Positions 33,783 through 44,063 of a stretch of 58,189 bases of DNA are shown in pieces (the stretch's first letter is position 1; every line of letters starts with the position of its first letter). The stretch is taken from assembly GCA_913009735.1 (NCBI GenBank), contig CAJVYU010000002.1:1-58189 (forward strand), written 5' to 3'. The notes below the pieces were generated by a model. It was given only the letters and a program-made list of their open reading frames with translations. It was not told the DNA's origin and ran no database searches. Source of the DNA: an uncultured Fidelibacterota bacterium (GTDB lineage Bacteria; Fidelibacterota; Marinisomatia; Marinisomatales; TCS55). Position numbers and translations under genes: made by a program.

Positions 33783-36700
33783 ATGTCTAAAAACAAAATA
33801 AAATCCATCGGTGATTTAGTCCATGTTCCTGCAGTTGAAACGGTTATTCAACTCACGGATGCGGACAGCAGTAATCTTGATAAAAGCAGCTCTTTACTTT
33901 CTTCTTTTGTACTAACCGATGAAATCGAACGTGCTTTCGGGCAGATATTTGAACGGATTTCAAAATCAGATGGTGTGGGTGTTTTCCTTAAAGGAAATTA
34001 CGGTTCCGGGAAGTCACATTTTCTCGCTGTACTTTCTTTACTTTTGGAATCGGACGCATCATGGAATTTTATTACTCACCCTTTATTAAAAACGTATTCC
34101 CCGTTACAAAAACAGACAATTCTTGTTGTTAAAATTGCCCTACATAATTACTCATCTGACGCTTCCTTGGAACGGATTGTTTTTGACGAAACGGAAAACG
34201 CATTTGCAGCTGCATTTGACCGTCCCATCCTTTTTCAAAATTCTGCTGTAATGATTGAGCAATTCAACCGCTATATTTTACCTCATCATAATGACTTTCT
34301 AAAATCCGGAAAAAGAGACAGCCTGAACTGGGAACAATTTTGTAAAAAACACACAGGTCAGGCAGCAGAACAAATTAGTCGTTTTCTTCAAAAAAATAAA
34401 ATAGAACTTAAAACACCGGTAGACAGACGCCTAGCCATGGAAACGATAAGGTCAGAAATGGAAAAAGAAGGCATATCCGGAATATTTTATGCAGTGGATG
34501 AATTGTCTGAATTTTTGAAATCAAAAAATAATTCGGCGGTGTTTTCCGAAGATTTACGTTTTTTGCAATTCATGGGCGAATCATGCAAACAGAATCCCAT
34601 TTATTTCATTGCTACATTACAGGAAAATATCGAACAAACGGGCTACATTGAAGATGATTTGGTTTATCGAATAAAAGACCGTTTCCCTTTTCGTTTTACT
34701 TTATCGGCACAGCATGTGAATCAACTGATATCCAACCGACTCATACAGAAAAAGAAAAATACAAAGGACACTATTGATAATATTTACAAAACGTATCAAA
34801 CCTCTTTTCCAAATACAGCCATTCAGGCGGATAGTTTTTTTGATATTTATCCTGTTCATCCCGCCACGATAAATTTACTGGAAGGATTGACACCCATATT
34901 TTCCCAGCATCGGGGTGTAGTGGATTTTATTTACCATCAAATGACCGGCGACTCTAACCGCAGTTGGAAAGGGATGCTGTCTTTGCCCAGTGAACAACTC
35001 ATGACGCCCGATGTGATTTTCGACCATTTTCGGGAGCGGATCAAGGAACATCCCGATTTGAATGCCTATTCAGAAGTTGTATTCCGTACCTTGGAAAAAG
35101 AAATTCCCACTTTGTTCTATGAAGAAGCTGACGTCAGGATTGCCTTAAAAATAATCAAAATACTGATCTTAGTGGAAATATCACCCATCGAAAAACGCCC
35201 TACGATTCAGACATTGGCAGAAATGGTAAATGAGCCGGTATCCGATGTGGAATCTGGATTGAACGCTCAGTATCTGGAAGACGTTATTCTGGGGAAACTC
35301 ATTAAAGAAGGTTCTTTTGTAAACCGGGGAGAAACCGACGCCGGTGAGGAAGTCTTTTTCATCAGCCTGGAGCAAACGATTCATCAATTATTACGCAGCC
35401 GCATTCAGGAAATTTCTAAAAAATCCCACAGTTTGAAAACCATGTTTGAAGTGTGCTTGCCCTGTCTTCAAAATACATTGATTCCCTTCACCCTTTTCAG
35501 CGGAGTACAACGCAGAAGACAGAGGATTAACTGGCAAAATACCCAGCGTAGCGGCTGGATATATTTTAAACCCAATCTTAACATGGGACATTTTGAAGTG
35601 GAGTCCATCATGCAGCAAATGAAATCTGATGAAACAGATTTTGCTTTATTTATCGGCGGCTTATCCGAGCAGCCTTTTCCGGTGGAACCCCAATTTGGTT
35701 TTGAATCGCTAAAAGGACGATTCGCCGCTTCAGTATTTGGTTGGATTCCACGGGTACTCAAAAGGTCAGAAAAACAGTTTTTACAAAGATTTTATGCTTA
35801 TGTGAGTGTAGAAGGTTCACTGAAGCAAGACCGAAACCCCCAAGAGCGGCAGATGCAAATTATTGTAAAAGAGTGGTTGGAGAAAAATAATCATGAATTA
35901 TCAATCATTATAGAAGATGCATATTTTGGCGGCAGGCTCATAAATCATGAAGGCTGGGTGCCTTTTAAATTCGCCCTGATTTACATCGATTTTAAGCATA
36001 TTGTGCAGCAATTGACGACGCCCGTATTTCAGAAATTATTTCCTCGCCATAGCGAAATCATGCCCGGTGATGTGATTCAACCCTTTGTTATAGAGAAACT
36101 GTTTATGCATTTTATTCATCCCGGAAAATTGAGTAAAGAAGAAGCAAAAACACGCCACATTGATAATTTAATTCGTTCCGTTTTATCCCCGTTGGAAATG
36201 GTGGCTGACAATGGAGAAGAATGGATTCTATCAACGAACTTCAAAGAAAATTGTCTAGGCGGAGCATTGCTGTCGGCTTGTGAAAAAACCCGGCAAAGTG
36301 ATTTATTTTCTCTATATTGGCAATTTCGTAAAAGTGAATGGGGAGTTACAAAACCGCATTTCAACTTACTTTTAAGTGCATTGATTTCCTCCGGCAGATT
36401 AGTGGGTTTTCAATCTGGAAATGTGGTATCATTCCGTACCACGGAGCAGCTTTTCGACGGCAGTATTGATGCAGTCGGCGCTGGAGAATTGATTGCCGGA
36501 GAACTGCAAAAAGCGTTGAATTCATTTCGTAAATCAAAATTTTTTGAAGATATTCCCGAGCATTTTTCTGCCGCAGTTCAAGAGCAGTTTTGGCGGCGGA
36601 TGAAACAATATAAGGAGCATATTGCAGAATTGATTTATAAACAAACTGCATTGTTGAAACGTTACGAAGGCTACCCTCTTTTTCAGAACTTGTCGTCAAT

Positions 36701-39032
36701 TATGGAGCCTAATATTGGATTATTGACAGAGTTTGAAAATTCGTTTAGAACATCCTATTCTGCCACAAAAGGATTGGAAAAACTAGCTATGGATTTGGGG
36801 TTGAATGAATTTTCCATTTTACCGGAGGAAGTAAAAAAGTTAGAAAATGTGATAGATTTGATGGAAAACAAATTTTCTGAATTGAATCAAATTTATTCTT
36901 ATATCTATCATCCTAACTTGGACAAAACGATTCAGAAAAATGAACCGGAATTTCATCAATCATTCAGCAAATTGTATGCTCAATTGGAAGATGGGAATTT
37001 TACAACAGATTCCATAATAAGTGATTTTTCCCGGCAGTATTATTCGTTTAAGAATGATTATGCCCAATGGTACGGTAAAGAGCATGAACACTTTTATGCT
37101 GCTGAAGTGTTTACACTGTTCAGAAAGATTGAATCGGAACCGGCGCTGCAATTATTAAAACGCCTCCATAAATTGGAAACGGTTGTTGCCTCTCCTGACT
37201 GGATTACCATTCAAGACTTAATTTTTTCACTGCAAAAACCCTGTCAAAGAAGGATGGACAGGCAGTTGATGACCTCCCCCTTTTGTGAATGCGGATTTCT
37301 CCCAGGGAGCGCTTTGCCGGAATCAGCTTTTGAAGAAATCAAAGACAAATCCGCTGCCGGAATTGAAAGTATTTTAACGCAATTACAGTCCACCTACCGC
37401 TGGGCAGTGGAAGAATACATAAACAATTTGACACAGGTGGGAGACAGCGCAACGGCTGACAGTTTGGAAAGTATCCTCAATCTATCCAAACCAAAAACTG
37501 AAAATAATTATTCCCAATTTATTCTTCTATTCACCGATAAAGTATTAGCTGCAATTGATGCCGCCATCAAAGGGAAGGTACTTATTTTGCAGCGGCAGGT
37601 AAACACACTCATGAATAAACTTGCAGGAAAGCAGATGGTCTTGGAAGATGTTCGGAATGTGTTTGAAGAATGGCTCACTGAAGGAGAAGAAATCAGCGCA
37701 AAAACACATATTCGCATTGTAAGCGAGCAGGAATTACCGGCGTTAGAAATCAAGATTTATTCCGATGCGAAATCCGCTATCCGTGAAGAAGGTTTTCGTT
37801 TTTATGAAACCTTTTGGCTAATGGTTTGGGCACAGCAGCACCGGCAGGAAACATGGCTGGATTGGATAACAGAACGATATCGCTGTAATAAGGAAAATAT
37901 TTCTATCATCAATGGAGTTGCCGAAAAACTTTCCAGAAGCGATGATAAATCCAAAATGGCAATGTATTTCGAAAGAGAAGGTATTTTAAAGCGTCTTGAA
38001 AAACTGGTTGACATTGAGAAGATGAACCGCCGGGAATTAATGGAGTTCATTCTCAAAGAATCCTTTTTTATGCCGCTGTCGCTGGAAGGGATGAAAACTA
38101 TTCTAAACACTATAAATCCTACAGAACCCCTAAATCAGGAAACAAACCATTTTTATTTATTACTAAAGGAACATCCCCATGTGGAAAACTGGGCTCATCT
38201 GCAAAACGCTGTAAACTATTTTGAAACTTTAACAATGCTCAATAATTTTGATACAGCGGAAAATCCAATGGCTCATTTCCTTGAAAAAGGCTGGGTGGTT
38301 TCGGCATTACTCTCGGAAATAAAACAAAAAAATGATGTCGTAAATTTAGTTAAAATGGAGCGGTTAGAACTTTTGGAGAAAAAAGCGGCGCAATGGCAGC
38401 AGAAATTAATTATGGATAAAAATCCGATCAGGAAAAAAGAACTATCTCTGCCTTATATTACTATTAACGATTTCCCAAAAAGGTTGATGAATAAATTGAG
38501 CAATCCTCCGGTAGTTATGCTCATTGTGGATGCCATGCGCTGGGATGTGTGGGAAAAATTGAAACCATTGTTTGAAAAAAGTTTATCTAACCACATGCAA
38601 ACATATCTTGCCGCAATGGAAGTGGCAAGCCCCACAACAACGGAAGAAAACCGTCCATTATTATTAAAGGAAGTCGGTGATGCCTGCGGCGCTTTGGATT
38701 GGTATTTTGAAACGGTGTCTGAAAAACCGGAAAAACAAGAGGAGATTATTTCTCAATTGCAATCAAAGCAGGAAATGATTGTGCTGAACACAACTATTGT
38801 TGATGCTCAACTGCACACTCATTCAGACCCCCTCACAACAATGCTTGACGTTATTACCACGAGAATGGAAGCGCTCATTTGTCCCTTGCTCCGCAAAATA
38901 TCATCTCAATCCACAATTGTGATTACTGCCGACCATGGTTTCACCGTTAGTCAAACGGGATACATCCACGGCGGCGATTCCTATTTTGAGAAGATAGTGC
39001 CTTTTGCCGTTTGGGAAAGTGAAGGAAATTGA
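33783..39032 (+). CDS. PglY/BrxC-like P-loop ATPase fused to a PglZ domain
   Basis: A 1749-residue single protein. N-terminus: IGDLVHVPAVETVIQL and FLKGNYGSGKSHFLAVL (Walker A, G71 to K77-S78) with Walker B GIFYAVDELSEF (D239, E240), resembling the PglY/BrxC (DUF6079-like) ATPases of BREX and Pgl phage-defence systems. The middle (about 450-1500) is helical and unassigned, with a possible metal site at C1154, C1168 and C1170. C-terminus: PglZ alkaline-phosphatase-fold domain with VVMLIVDAMRWDVW (D1583), VITADHGF (D1717, H1718) and GYIHGGD (H1729), so metal ligands appear intact. In known systems these are separate proteins. RecQ follows 129 bp on. No PglX methyltransferase is present. Confidence 0.85.
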   Translation: MSKNKIKSIGDLVHVPAVETVIQLTDADSSNLDKSSSLLSSFVLTDEIERAFGQIFERISKSDGVGVFLKGNYGSGKSHFLAVLSLLLESDASWNFITHPLLKTYSPLQKQTILVVKIALHNYSSDASLERIVFDETENAFAAAFDRPILFQNSAVMIEQFNRYILPHHNDFLKSGKRDSLNWEQFCKKHTGQAAEQISRFLQKNKIELKTPVDRRLAMETIRSEMEKEGISGIFYAVDELSEFLKSKNNSAVFSEDLRFLQFMGESCKQNPIYFIATLQENIEQTGYIEDDLVYRIKDRFPFRFTLSAQHVNQLISNRLIQKKKNTKDTIDNIYKTYQTSFPNTAIQADSFFDIYPVHPATINLLEGLTPIFSQHRGVVDFIYHQMTGDSNRSWKGMLSLPSEQLMTPDVIFDHFRERIKEHPDLNAYSEVVFRTLEKEIPTLFYEEADVRIALKIIKILILVEISPIEKRPTIQTLAEMVNEPVSDVESGLNAQYLEDVILGKLIKEGSFVNRGETDAGEEVFFISLEQTIHQLLRSRIQEISKKSHSLKTMFEVCLPCLQNTLIPFTLFSGVQRRRQRINWQNTQRSGWIYFKPNLNMGHFEVESIMQQMKSDETDFALFIGGLSEQPFPVEPQFGFESLKGRFAASVFGWIPRVLKRSEKQFLQRFYAYVSVEGSLKQDRNPQERQMQIIVKEWLEKNNHELSIIIEDAYFGGRLINHEGWVPFKFALIYIDFKHIVQQLTTPVFQKLFPRHSEIMPGDVIQPFVIEKLFMHFIHPGKLSKEEAKTRHIDNLIRSVLSPLEMVADNGEEWILSTNFKENCLGGALLSACEKTRQSDLFSLYWQFRKSEWGVTKPHFNLLLSALISSGRLVGFQSGNVVSFRTTEQLFDGSIDAVGAGELIAGELQKALNSFRKSKFFEDIPEHFSAAVQEQFWRRMKQYKEHIAELIYKQTALLKRYEGYPLFQNLSSIMEPNIGLLTEFENSFRTSYSATKGLEKLAMDLGLNEFSILPEEVKKLENVIDLMENKFSELNQIYSYIYHPNLDKTIQKNEPEFHQSFSKLYAQLEDGNFTTDSIISDFSRQYYSFKNDYAQWYGKEHEHFYAAEVFTLFRKIESEPALQLLKRLHKLETVVASPDWITIQDLIFSLQKPCQRRMDRQLMTSPFCECGFLPGSALPESAFEEIKDKSAAGIESILTQLQSTYRWAVEEYINNLTQVGDSATADSLESILNLSKPKTENNYSQFILLFTDKVLAAIDAAIKGKVLILQRQVNTLMNKLAGKQMVLEDVRNVFEEWLTEGEEISAKTHIRIVSEQELPALEIKIYSDAKSAIREEGFRFYETFWLMVWAQQHRQETWLDWITERYRCNKENISIINGVAEKLSRSDDKSKMAMYFEREGILKRLEKLVDIEKMNRRELMEFILKESFFMPLSLEGMKTILNTINPTEPLNQETNHFYLLLKEHPHVENWAHLQNAVNYFETLTMLNNFDTAENPMAHFLEKGWVVSALLSEIKQKNDVVNLVKMERLELLEKKAAQWQQKLIMDKNPIRKKELSLPYITINDFPKRLMNKLSNPPVVMLIVDAMRWDVWEKLKPLFEKSLSNHMQTYLAAMEVASPTTTEENRPLLLKEVGDACGALDWYFETVSEKPEKQEEIISQLQSKQEMIVLNTTIVDAQLHTHSDPLTTMLDVITTRMEALICPLLRKISSQSTIVITADHGFTVSQTGYIHGGDSYFEKIVPFAVWESEGN

Positions 39033-39161
39033 TTAAATATCATGAAAAACAAGAATCATCTTTATTACCTGCGGATGCTATTAGTGGTACTCTGTATTCC
39101 TCTGTGAATTCTGTGTTCAATTAATAATATTATACAAAAATCCAAACTGAACTGAACGAAT

Positions 39162-41537
39162 TTGTCCTTCCTCCAAAAAACATTAACCCATCGCTTCCAA
39201 CTATCCAACTTTCGTCCCGGACAGGAAGGTATTATTCGCAAGTTATTAGAGGGTCAATCTGTCATTGTTACCATGCCCACAGGTTCGGGGAAATCCTTAT
39301 GCTATCAATTACCGGCATTATTGAGCGATGGCGTTACGCTGGTAATTTCTCCTTTAATTGCCCTAATGAAAGACCAAGTGGATGCCTTGGAGGAATTAGG
39401 AATTGCTGCCACGTTTATTAACAGTACCATCAATAATGATGAAATGATGAAACGGTTTTCTCTGGTCGAATCCGGTAAAATCGACCTCCTTTATATTGCC
39501 CCTGAACGGTTCTATTCCAACGCATTTATTCGTTTACTTCAAAGGGTAAACGTATCTTTTTTCATTGTTGATGAAGCCCATTGTATTTCAGAATGGGGAC
39601 ATGATTTCAGACCGTCTTATTTGCGGTTGAAAGATGTGATTTCCACTCTAAACTATCCACCGGTTGGCGCATTTACAGCCACAGCCACACCGGAAGTGCG
39701 GAAGGATATCAAAGTTCAGCTTGGAGTGGAATCCATGGAAGAAATTGTCACCGGTTTCGACCGTAGGAATTTAAAATATGTATCGATCTCTTTAAAAAAT
39801 GATGCAGAAAAAGAAGCAGAATTGCTGCGCATGTTATCCCGATTAAAAGGCACCGGAATCATTTATGTTGGTACAAAAAAACTTACAGAAGCTGTTACAG
39901 ATTTATTATTGAACGAGGGGTATTCCGCAGCCGGCTATCACGGCGGCATGGAAAAAGACGAGCGGGAGTATGTCCAGAATAATTGGATAGGGGGAAAAAC
40001 CGACATCATTGTTGCCACGAATGCATTTGGTATGGGCATCGACAAGCCCAATGTGCGTTTCGTATTCCATTATACAATGCCGGGAACTATGGAAGCGTAT
40101 ATGCAGGAATCCGGCAGGGCAGGCAGAGATGGTAATACTTCATACTGTGTTGCGTTTACTGCGTACAGCGATGTCCGTTTGCAGGAGTTTTTCATTGATA
40201 ATGCACATCCCCCTAAAGAATCAATTATAAGGTTGTATAATTATCTCCATACGTTGAATATATCGGACATTTACCTTACCCACAAAGAAATGGCAGACCG
40301 GGCCGGCACTGGAATTAAGGACATCATGGTGGGGCACATTCTAATCATTTTGGAAAAGGCAAAATTGTTGAAACGGTTAAGCCGTCATGACCATAACATA
40401 GAAGTTGAACTGTTAAAAACAAAAGCAAATTTACGCGGACATATTCAGAAAACCGTTTTTGATTTTATTGGTCAAAGGTTAGAGAATAATTCACTTTCCG
40501 TTTTAAGCATTTCGCCTGAACAGGTTATTAAAGCATTGAAAATTACTCAGGCGCAACTGTCCGCAGCATTAATGGCTTTAGAGATCAAAGAATTAATTCT
40601 TTATACACCCCCTTTCCGGGGACGAGGCGTTAGGTTGGAGGGTGAAAAAATCCCCGCCGATAAATTGCCAGTTGATTTTGATGCGATTGAAAAACACCGG
40701 ATATTTCAATTACAAAAACTTGAAACGATGAAACGGTATTTTACTATTTCTTCTTGTCGCCGACGGTATTTATTGAATTATTTTGGAGATAAATTAGAAG
40801 AGCAGAATTGTAAAGGATGTGATGTTTGCTTGAATTGGCAGGGTTCGGAAAAACATTCGGAAAAAACGAAGCATGTTTATCAGTCGGTAAATAGCAATGA
40901 ACTGATTATGGATATCGTGAATATGACGGCTGAATTAAATGGCAAATTTGGCAGAGACGGTTTGTCCAAAGCACTTGCCGGTTCTAAATCCAAAAAACTG
41001 CACAGGCAATTACGAAATCATGAATTTTATGGAAAATATGATTCCGTGACACGAAAATACATCACATCTGTGTTTAATGATTTATTAAGTAACGGATACT
41101 TGCGTCGCGGGAGTGGTATGTATCCTACAATTCACTTAACGGAAATAGGGCGGGAAATCCAAAAAGGCGATACCGATCCGCCTGCCGTTCATGCTGAACC
41201 AAAACCTGCGCGAAATAAGTCTGGAAGCAAATTATCCATGACCGCCTCTCTGCAAATTACCTGGGAATTATATCAGAAAAAATTTACTTTGGAAGAAATC
41301 GCAGAACAGCGGGATTATGCTGAATCCACTATAATTATTCATTTGTGCAGACTGATTGAATTGGGAAAAGAACTGGATATTAGGGATTTTGTTGATCCTT
41401 GGAAAATTCCAATTATTAAGAATGCTATCAATAAAACAAAATTTCCTGCTTTATCTGCTATAAAAGCGAATATACCGGATTCAGAAAACTGCTCATATAA
41501 TGATATCCGGTTTGTTCTGGCGAATAGAAAGAATTAA
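39162..41537 (+). CDS. recQ: RecQ-family DNA helicase
   Basis: A 791-residue 3'-5' helicase; start TTG 39162 gives a normal RecQ N-terminus (FQLSNFRPGQEGIIRKLLEG). Motifs: I TMPTGSGKSLCYQLP (about 38-52), II FIVDEAHCISEWGHDFRPSY (about 133-152), III AFTATATPEVRKDI, and VI YMQESGRAGRDG. The RQC zinc site is C-x18-C-x2-C-x2-C-like (CRRRYLLNYFGD then CKGCDVC, about 532-557). The C-terminus has a helix-turn-helix of the HTH_40 type (FTLEEIAEQRDYAESTIIIH). An HRDC domain is not evident. It may be the housekeeping helicase or a partner of the upstream ATPase-PglZ protein. Confidence 0.95.
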   Translation: MSFLQKTLTHRFQLSNFRPGQEGIIRKLLEGQSVIVTMPTGSGKSLCYQLPALLSDGVTLVISPLIALMKDQVDALEELGIAATFINSTINNDEMMKRFSLVESGKIDLLYIAPERFYSNAFIRLLQRVNVSFFIVDEAHCISEWGHDFRPSYLRLKDVISTLNYPPVGAFTATATPEVRKDIKVQLGVESMEEIVTGFDRRNLKYVSISLKNDAEKEAELLRMLSRLKGTGIIYVGTKKLTEAVTDLLLNEGYSAAGYHGGMEKDEREYVQNNWIGGKTDIIVATNAFGMGIDKPNVRFVFHYTMPGTMEAYMQESGRAGRDGNTSYCVAFTAYSDVRLQEFFIDNAHPPKESIIRLYNYLHTLNISDIYLTHKEMADRAGTGIKDIMVGHILIILEKAKLLKRLSRHDHNIEVELLKTKANLRGHIQKTVFDFIGQRLENNSLSVLSISPEQVIKALKITQAQLSAALMALEIKELILYTPPFRGRGVRLEGEKIPADKLPVDFDAIEKHRIFQLQKLETMKRYFTISSCRRRYLLNYFGDKLEEQNCKGCDVCLNWQGSEKHSEKTKHVYQSVNSNELIMDIVNMTAELNGKFGRDGLSKALAGSKSKKLHRQLRNHEFYGKYDSVTRKYITSVFNDLLSNGYLRRGSGMYPTIHLTEIGREIQKGDTDPPAVHAEPKPARNKSGSKLSMTASLQITWELYQKKFTLEEIAEQRDYAESTIIIHLCRLIELGKELDIRDFVDPWKIPIIKNAINKTKFPALSAIKANIPDSENCSYNDIRFVLANRKN

Positions 41538-41571
41538 TATTTAGGTATAACACGGTAGAAAATTTAGAATT

Positions 41572-43542
41572 ATGAAACAAAATTTAGTTGAAAAAATAGC
41601 CCAAAAATATACTGTCGGTTTACCCGAAGGAGCTGTTGTTCGTTCAGGTGATTACATTTCTATCCAGCCGGAGCATATCCTTACACATGACAACACAGCA
41701 CCTGTGGCAGAAAAATTTAATACAATTGGAGCTGCTAAAATGGCGAACCCCCGCCAACCCATGTTTGCATTAGATCACAATGTGCAGGATACGTCAGAAG
41801 CCAATTTAATGAAATATGCCGGTATTGAAGCGTTTGCAAAAAAGATGGGTGTGGATTTTTATCCGGCAGGCCGGGGGATAGGTCATCAGATTATGTGTGA
41901 AGAAGGCTATGCTTTCCCCGGGACCATGGCTGTTGCTTCGGATAGCCATGCCAATATGTATGGCGGCTTGGGATGTCTGGGAACGCCGGTGGTCCGAACA
42001 GATGCAGCGGCTATTTGGGCAACGGGCAGAACCTGGTGGCAGATACCACCAGTAGCTAAAGTAGAATTTATAGGAAAGCTATCTGCAGGTGTAACCGGGA
42101 AGGATGTGATAATAACGCTGGCAGGATTTTTTAATAAAGATGAAGTCTTGAACCATGCCTTGGAATTTTCCGGGAACGGAATCAAATCTTTATCCATTGA
42201 TGACCGGTTAACCATTGCTAATATGACGACTGAATGGGGAGCTCTTGTGGGGCTGTTTCCCATCGATTCAAACACGATTCAGTGGTTGCGAAAGCGGGCT
42301 GATTTCATTGCAGCAAGAGGGTTAGAAGGCGTTCCTTCTGATGAAGATTGTATAAATGGAATTCATCCAAGAATGAATCATGACCGGATTCAGCAATTAG
42401 AAATGGACAATCTTTCAGCAAATGCAGGTTCATTCTATGCAAAGGAATTAACCTTGGAACTTGCCACTGTTACTCCTCATGTTTCCGGGCCGGATAATGT
42501 AAAAACCATGGCTTCAATTACGGAAATGACCGGTAAAAACATCACCATAAACAAAGCTTATCTGGTGAGTTGTACCAATAGCCGGGCAGATGATTTAGCC
42601 CAAGCAGCTAATGCTGTTCGTGGAAGGAAAGTGGCTGAACACGTTGAATTTTATATTGCCGCAGCTTCCAGCGAAGTCCAGGCTGTCAGTGAAAATAATG
42701 GCGACTGGCAGACGTTATTGGATGCGGGCGCCCGTCCTTTGCCTCCCGGGTGTGGTCCATGCATCGGATTGGGAACCGGATTGTTAAAAGATGGTGAAGT
42801 TGGGATTTCCGCAACAAACCGGAATTTTAAAGGACGTATGGGTGATCCAACTGCGAAGGCTTATCTGGCATCTCCTGCCGTCGTTGCCGCATCGGCAATC
42901 GCCGGAAAAATCACCGGTCCGGAATTGTTTTCAAAAATAAAGCCAGCCGGCAGTATCGTGATAAACAGCCAATCTTATGCGAATAAAAGTACAGTTTCTT
43001 TATTAGAGGGTTTTCCCGAACACATTTCCGGTGAACTCATTTTCTGTCATCAAGACAATTTGAATACGGATGGAATCTATCCCGGAAAATATACCTACGT
43101 TGACGGTTTAACTCCTGAACAAATGGCCGCTGTTGTGATGGAGAATTATGATCCTGAGTTTGGAAAAATTGTTGAAGAAAATGATATTTTAGTCAGTGGG
43201 TATAATTTTGGTACGGGAAGTTCCAGGGAACAAGCAGCCACGGCGCTGAAATACAGAGGTATTCAAATGGTGCTGGCCGGTTCGTTTAGTCAAACCTATA
43301 AACGGAATGCATTGAATAATGGTTATTTGATCATTGAGTCACCAGAAATTGTGAATGATTTGAAAGAAAAATTTGGTACTGAAAAATTAACAGTAAAAAC
43401 CGGGATGATTGCTACCATCGATTTCGCATCCTCTTTGCTGATAGTAAATGATAAGGAATATCCCATTTCTCCTGTGGGCGAGGCGGCACAGGAGTTGATC
43501 CTGACCGGTGGTTTGGAAAACTGGGTGAAGGACAGGATTTGA
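41572..43542 (+). CDS. Aconitase-family hydratase, homoaconitase-like
   Basis: A 656-residue [4Fe-4S] hydro-lyase. The cluster cysteines lie in SCTNSRADDLAQA and PPGCGPCIGLGTG, and the swivelling C-terminal domain has NFGTGSSREQAATAL. The stretch SDSHANMYGGLGCLGTPVVR then TDAAAIWATGRTWWQIPPVA is strikingly like fungal homoaconitase (Lys4) and differs from standard AcnA/AcnB. The substrate could be citrate/isocitrate or homocitrate. The next enzyme gene is an isocitrate/isopropylmalate-family dehydrogenase, which fits either reading. Start ATG 41572. Confidence 0.88.
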   Translation: MKQNLVEKIAQKYTVGLPEGAVVRSGDYISIQPEHILTHDNTAPVAEKFNTIGAAKMANPRQPMFALDHNVQDTSEANLMKYAGIEAFAKKMGVDFYPAGRGIGHQIMCEEGYAFPGTMAVASDSHANMYGGLGCLGTPVVRTDAAAIWATGRTWWQIPPVAKVEFIGKLSAGVTGKDVIITLAGFFNKDEVLNHALEFSGNGIKSLSIDDRLTIANMTTEWGALVGLFPIDSNTIQWLRKRADFIAARGLEGVPSDEDCINGIHPRMNHDRIQQLEMDNLSANAGSFYAKELTLELATVTPHVSGPDNVKTMASITEMTGKNITINKAYLVSCTNSRADDLAQAANAVRGRKVAEHVEFYIAAASSEVQAVSENNGDWQTLLDAGARPLPPGCGPCIGLGTGLLKDGEVGISATNRNFKGRMGDPTAKAYLASPAVVAASAIAGKITGPELFSKIKPAGSIVINSQSYANKSTVSLLEGFPEHISGELIFCHQDNLNTDGIYPGKYTYVDGLTPEQMAAVVMENYDPEFGKIVEENDILVSGYNFGTGSSREQAATALKYRGIQMVLAGSFSQTYKRNALNNGYLIIESPEIVNDLKEKFGTEKLTVKTGMIATIDFASSLLIVNDKEYPISPVGEAAQELILTGGLENWVKDRI

Positions 43543-43545
43543 TTC

Positions 43546-43562
43546 ACAACGAATAAAACGAA
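43546..43562 (+). repeat. Left inverted repeat of the GxxExxY cassette
   Basis: ACAACGAATAAAACGAA, four bases after the aconitase stop, pairs with 44064-44080 on the opposite strand (16 of 17 positions). Together they bracket the GxxExxY gene. Confidence 0.65.
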
Positions 43563-43617
43563 TAAAGTAAATAAGATTTAAAAAACGACTAGCTTATTAA
43601 GGAAAAACCATACAGCA

Positions 43618-43995
43618 GTGAAAATATTACACAAAAATTTATCTGATTTAATCATTAAAACTTCAATCGAGGTTCAGAAAGAATTAGGTAGAGGTTTTCT
43701 TGAAAAAGTGTATGAAAATTCGTTGATTATTGCTTTAAAATCCATTGGACTTAAAGTGGAACAACAAAAACTAATCAATGTGTTTTTTCGTAGTGAAAAT
43801 GTAGGTGAGTATTATGCAGATATAGTTGTGAATGATAAAATTATTCTGGAGTTAAAAGCAGTGGAAACACTTCATCCCAATCATTATGCTCAATTAGTCA
43901 ATTACCTGAAAGCATCAGATTACGAAGTTGGGTATGTAATAAATTTTGGTAAAATACCTATTCAATTCAAACGTTTAACAGTGTTAAACAAATAA
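43618..43995 (+). CDS. GxxExxY family protein
   Basis: A 125-residue protein starting at GTG 43618. The name-giving motif is GRGFLEKVYENSL (G-x2-E-x2-Y), followed by YYADIVVNDKIILELKAVET with the D...E-x-K spacing of PD-(D/E)XK nucleases, and HYAQLVNYLKASDYEVGYVI. The function of this family is not established; a nuclease-like fold is likely. The gene separates two metabolic genes and lies between 17-bp inverted repeats, which suggests it arrived as a small cassette. Confidence 0.88.
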   Translation: MKILHKNLSDLIIKTSIEVQKELGRGFLEKVYENSLIIALKSIGLKVEQQKLINVFFRSENVGEYYADIVVNDKIILELKAVETLHPNHYAQLVNYLKASDYEVGYVINFGKIPIQFKRLTVLNK

Positions 43996-44063
43996 TTTTT
44001 CAAATTAAATTAATATGATAAAACAAAATGATCTTTATAGTAGCTTAAGATTGCTTCGTTATT

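Noticed and set aside
39162-41537. RecQ as a certain part of the defence system
   Set aside because: It looks like an ordinary RecQ with complete motifs and a 129-bp gap upstream; linkage is kept as a hypothesis only.
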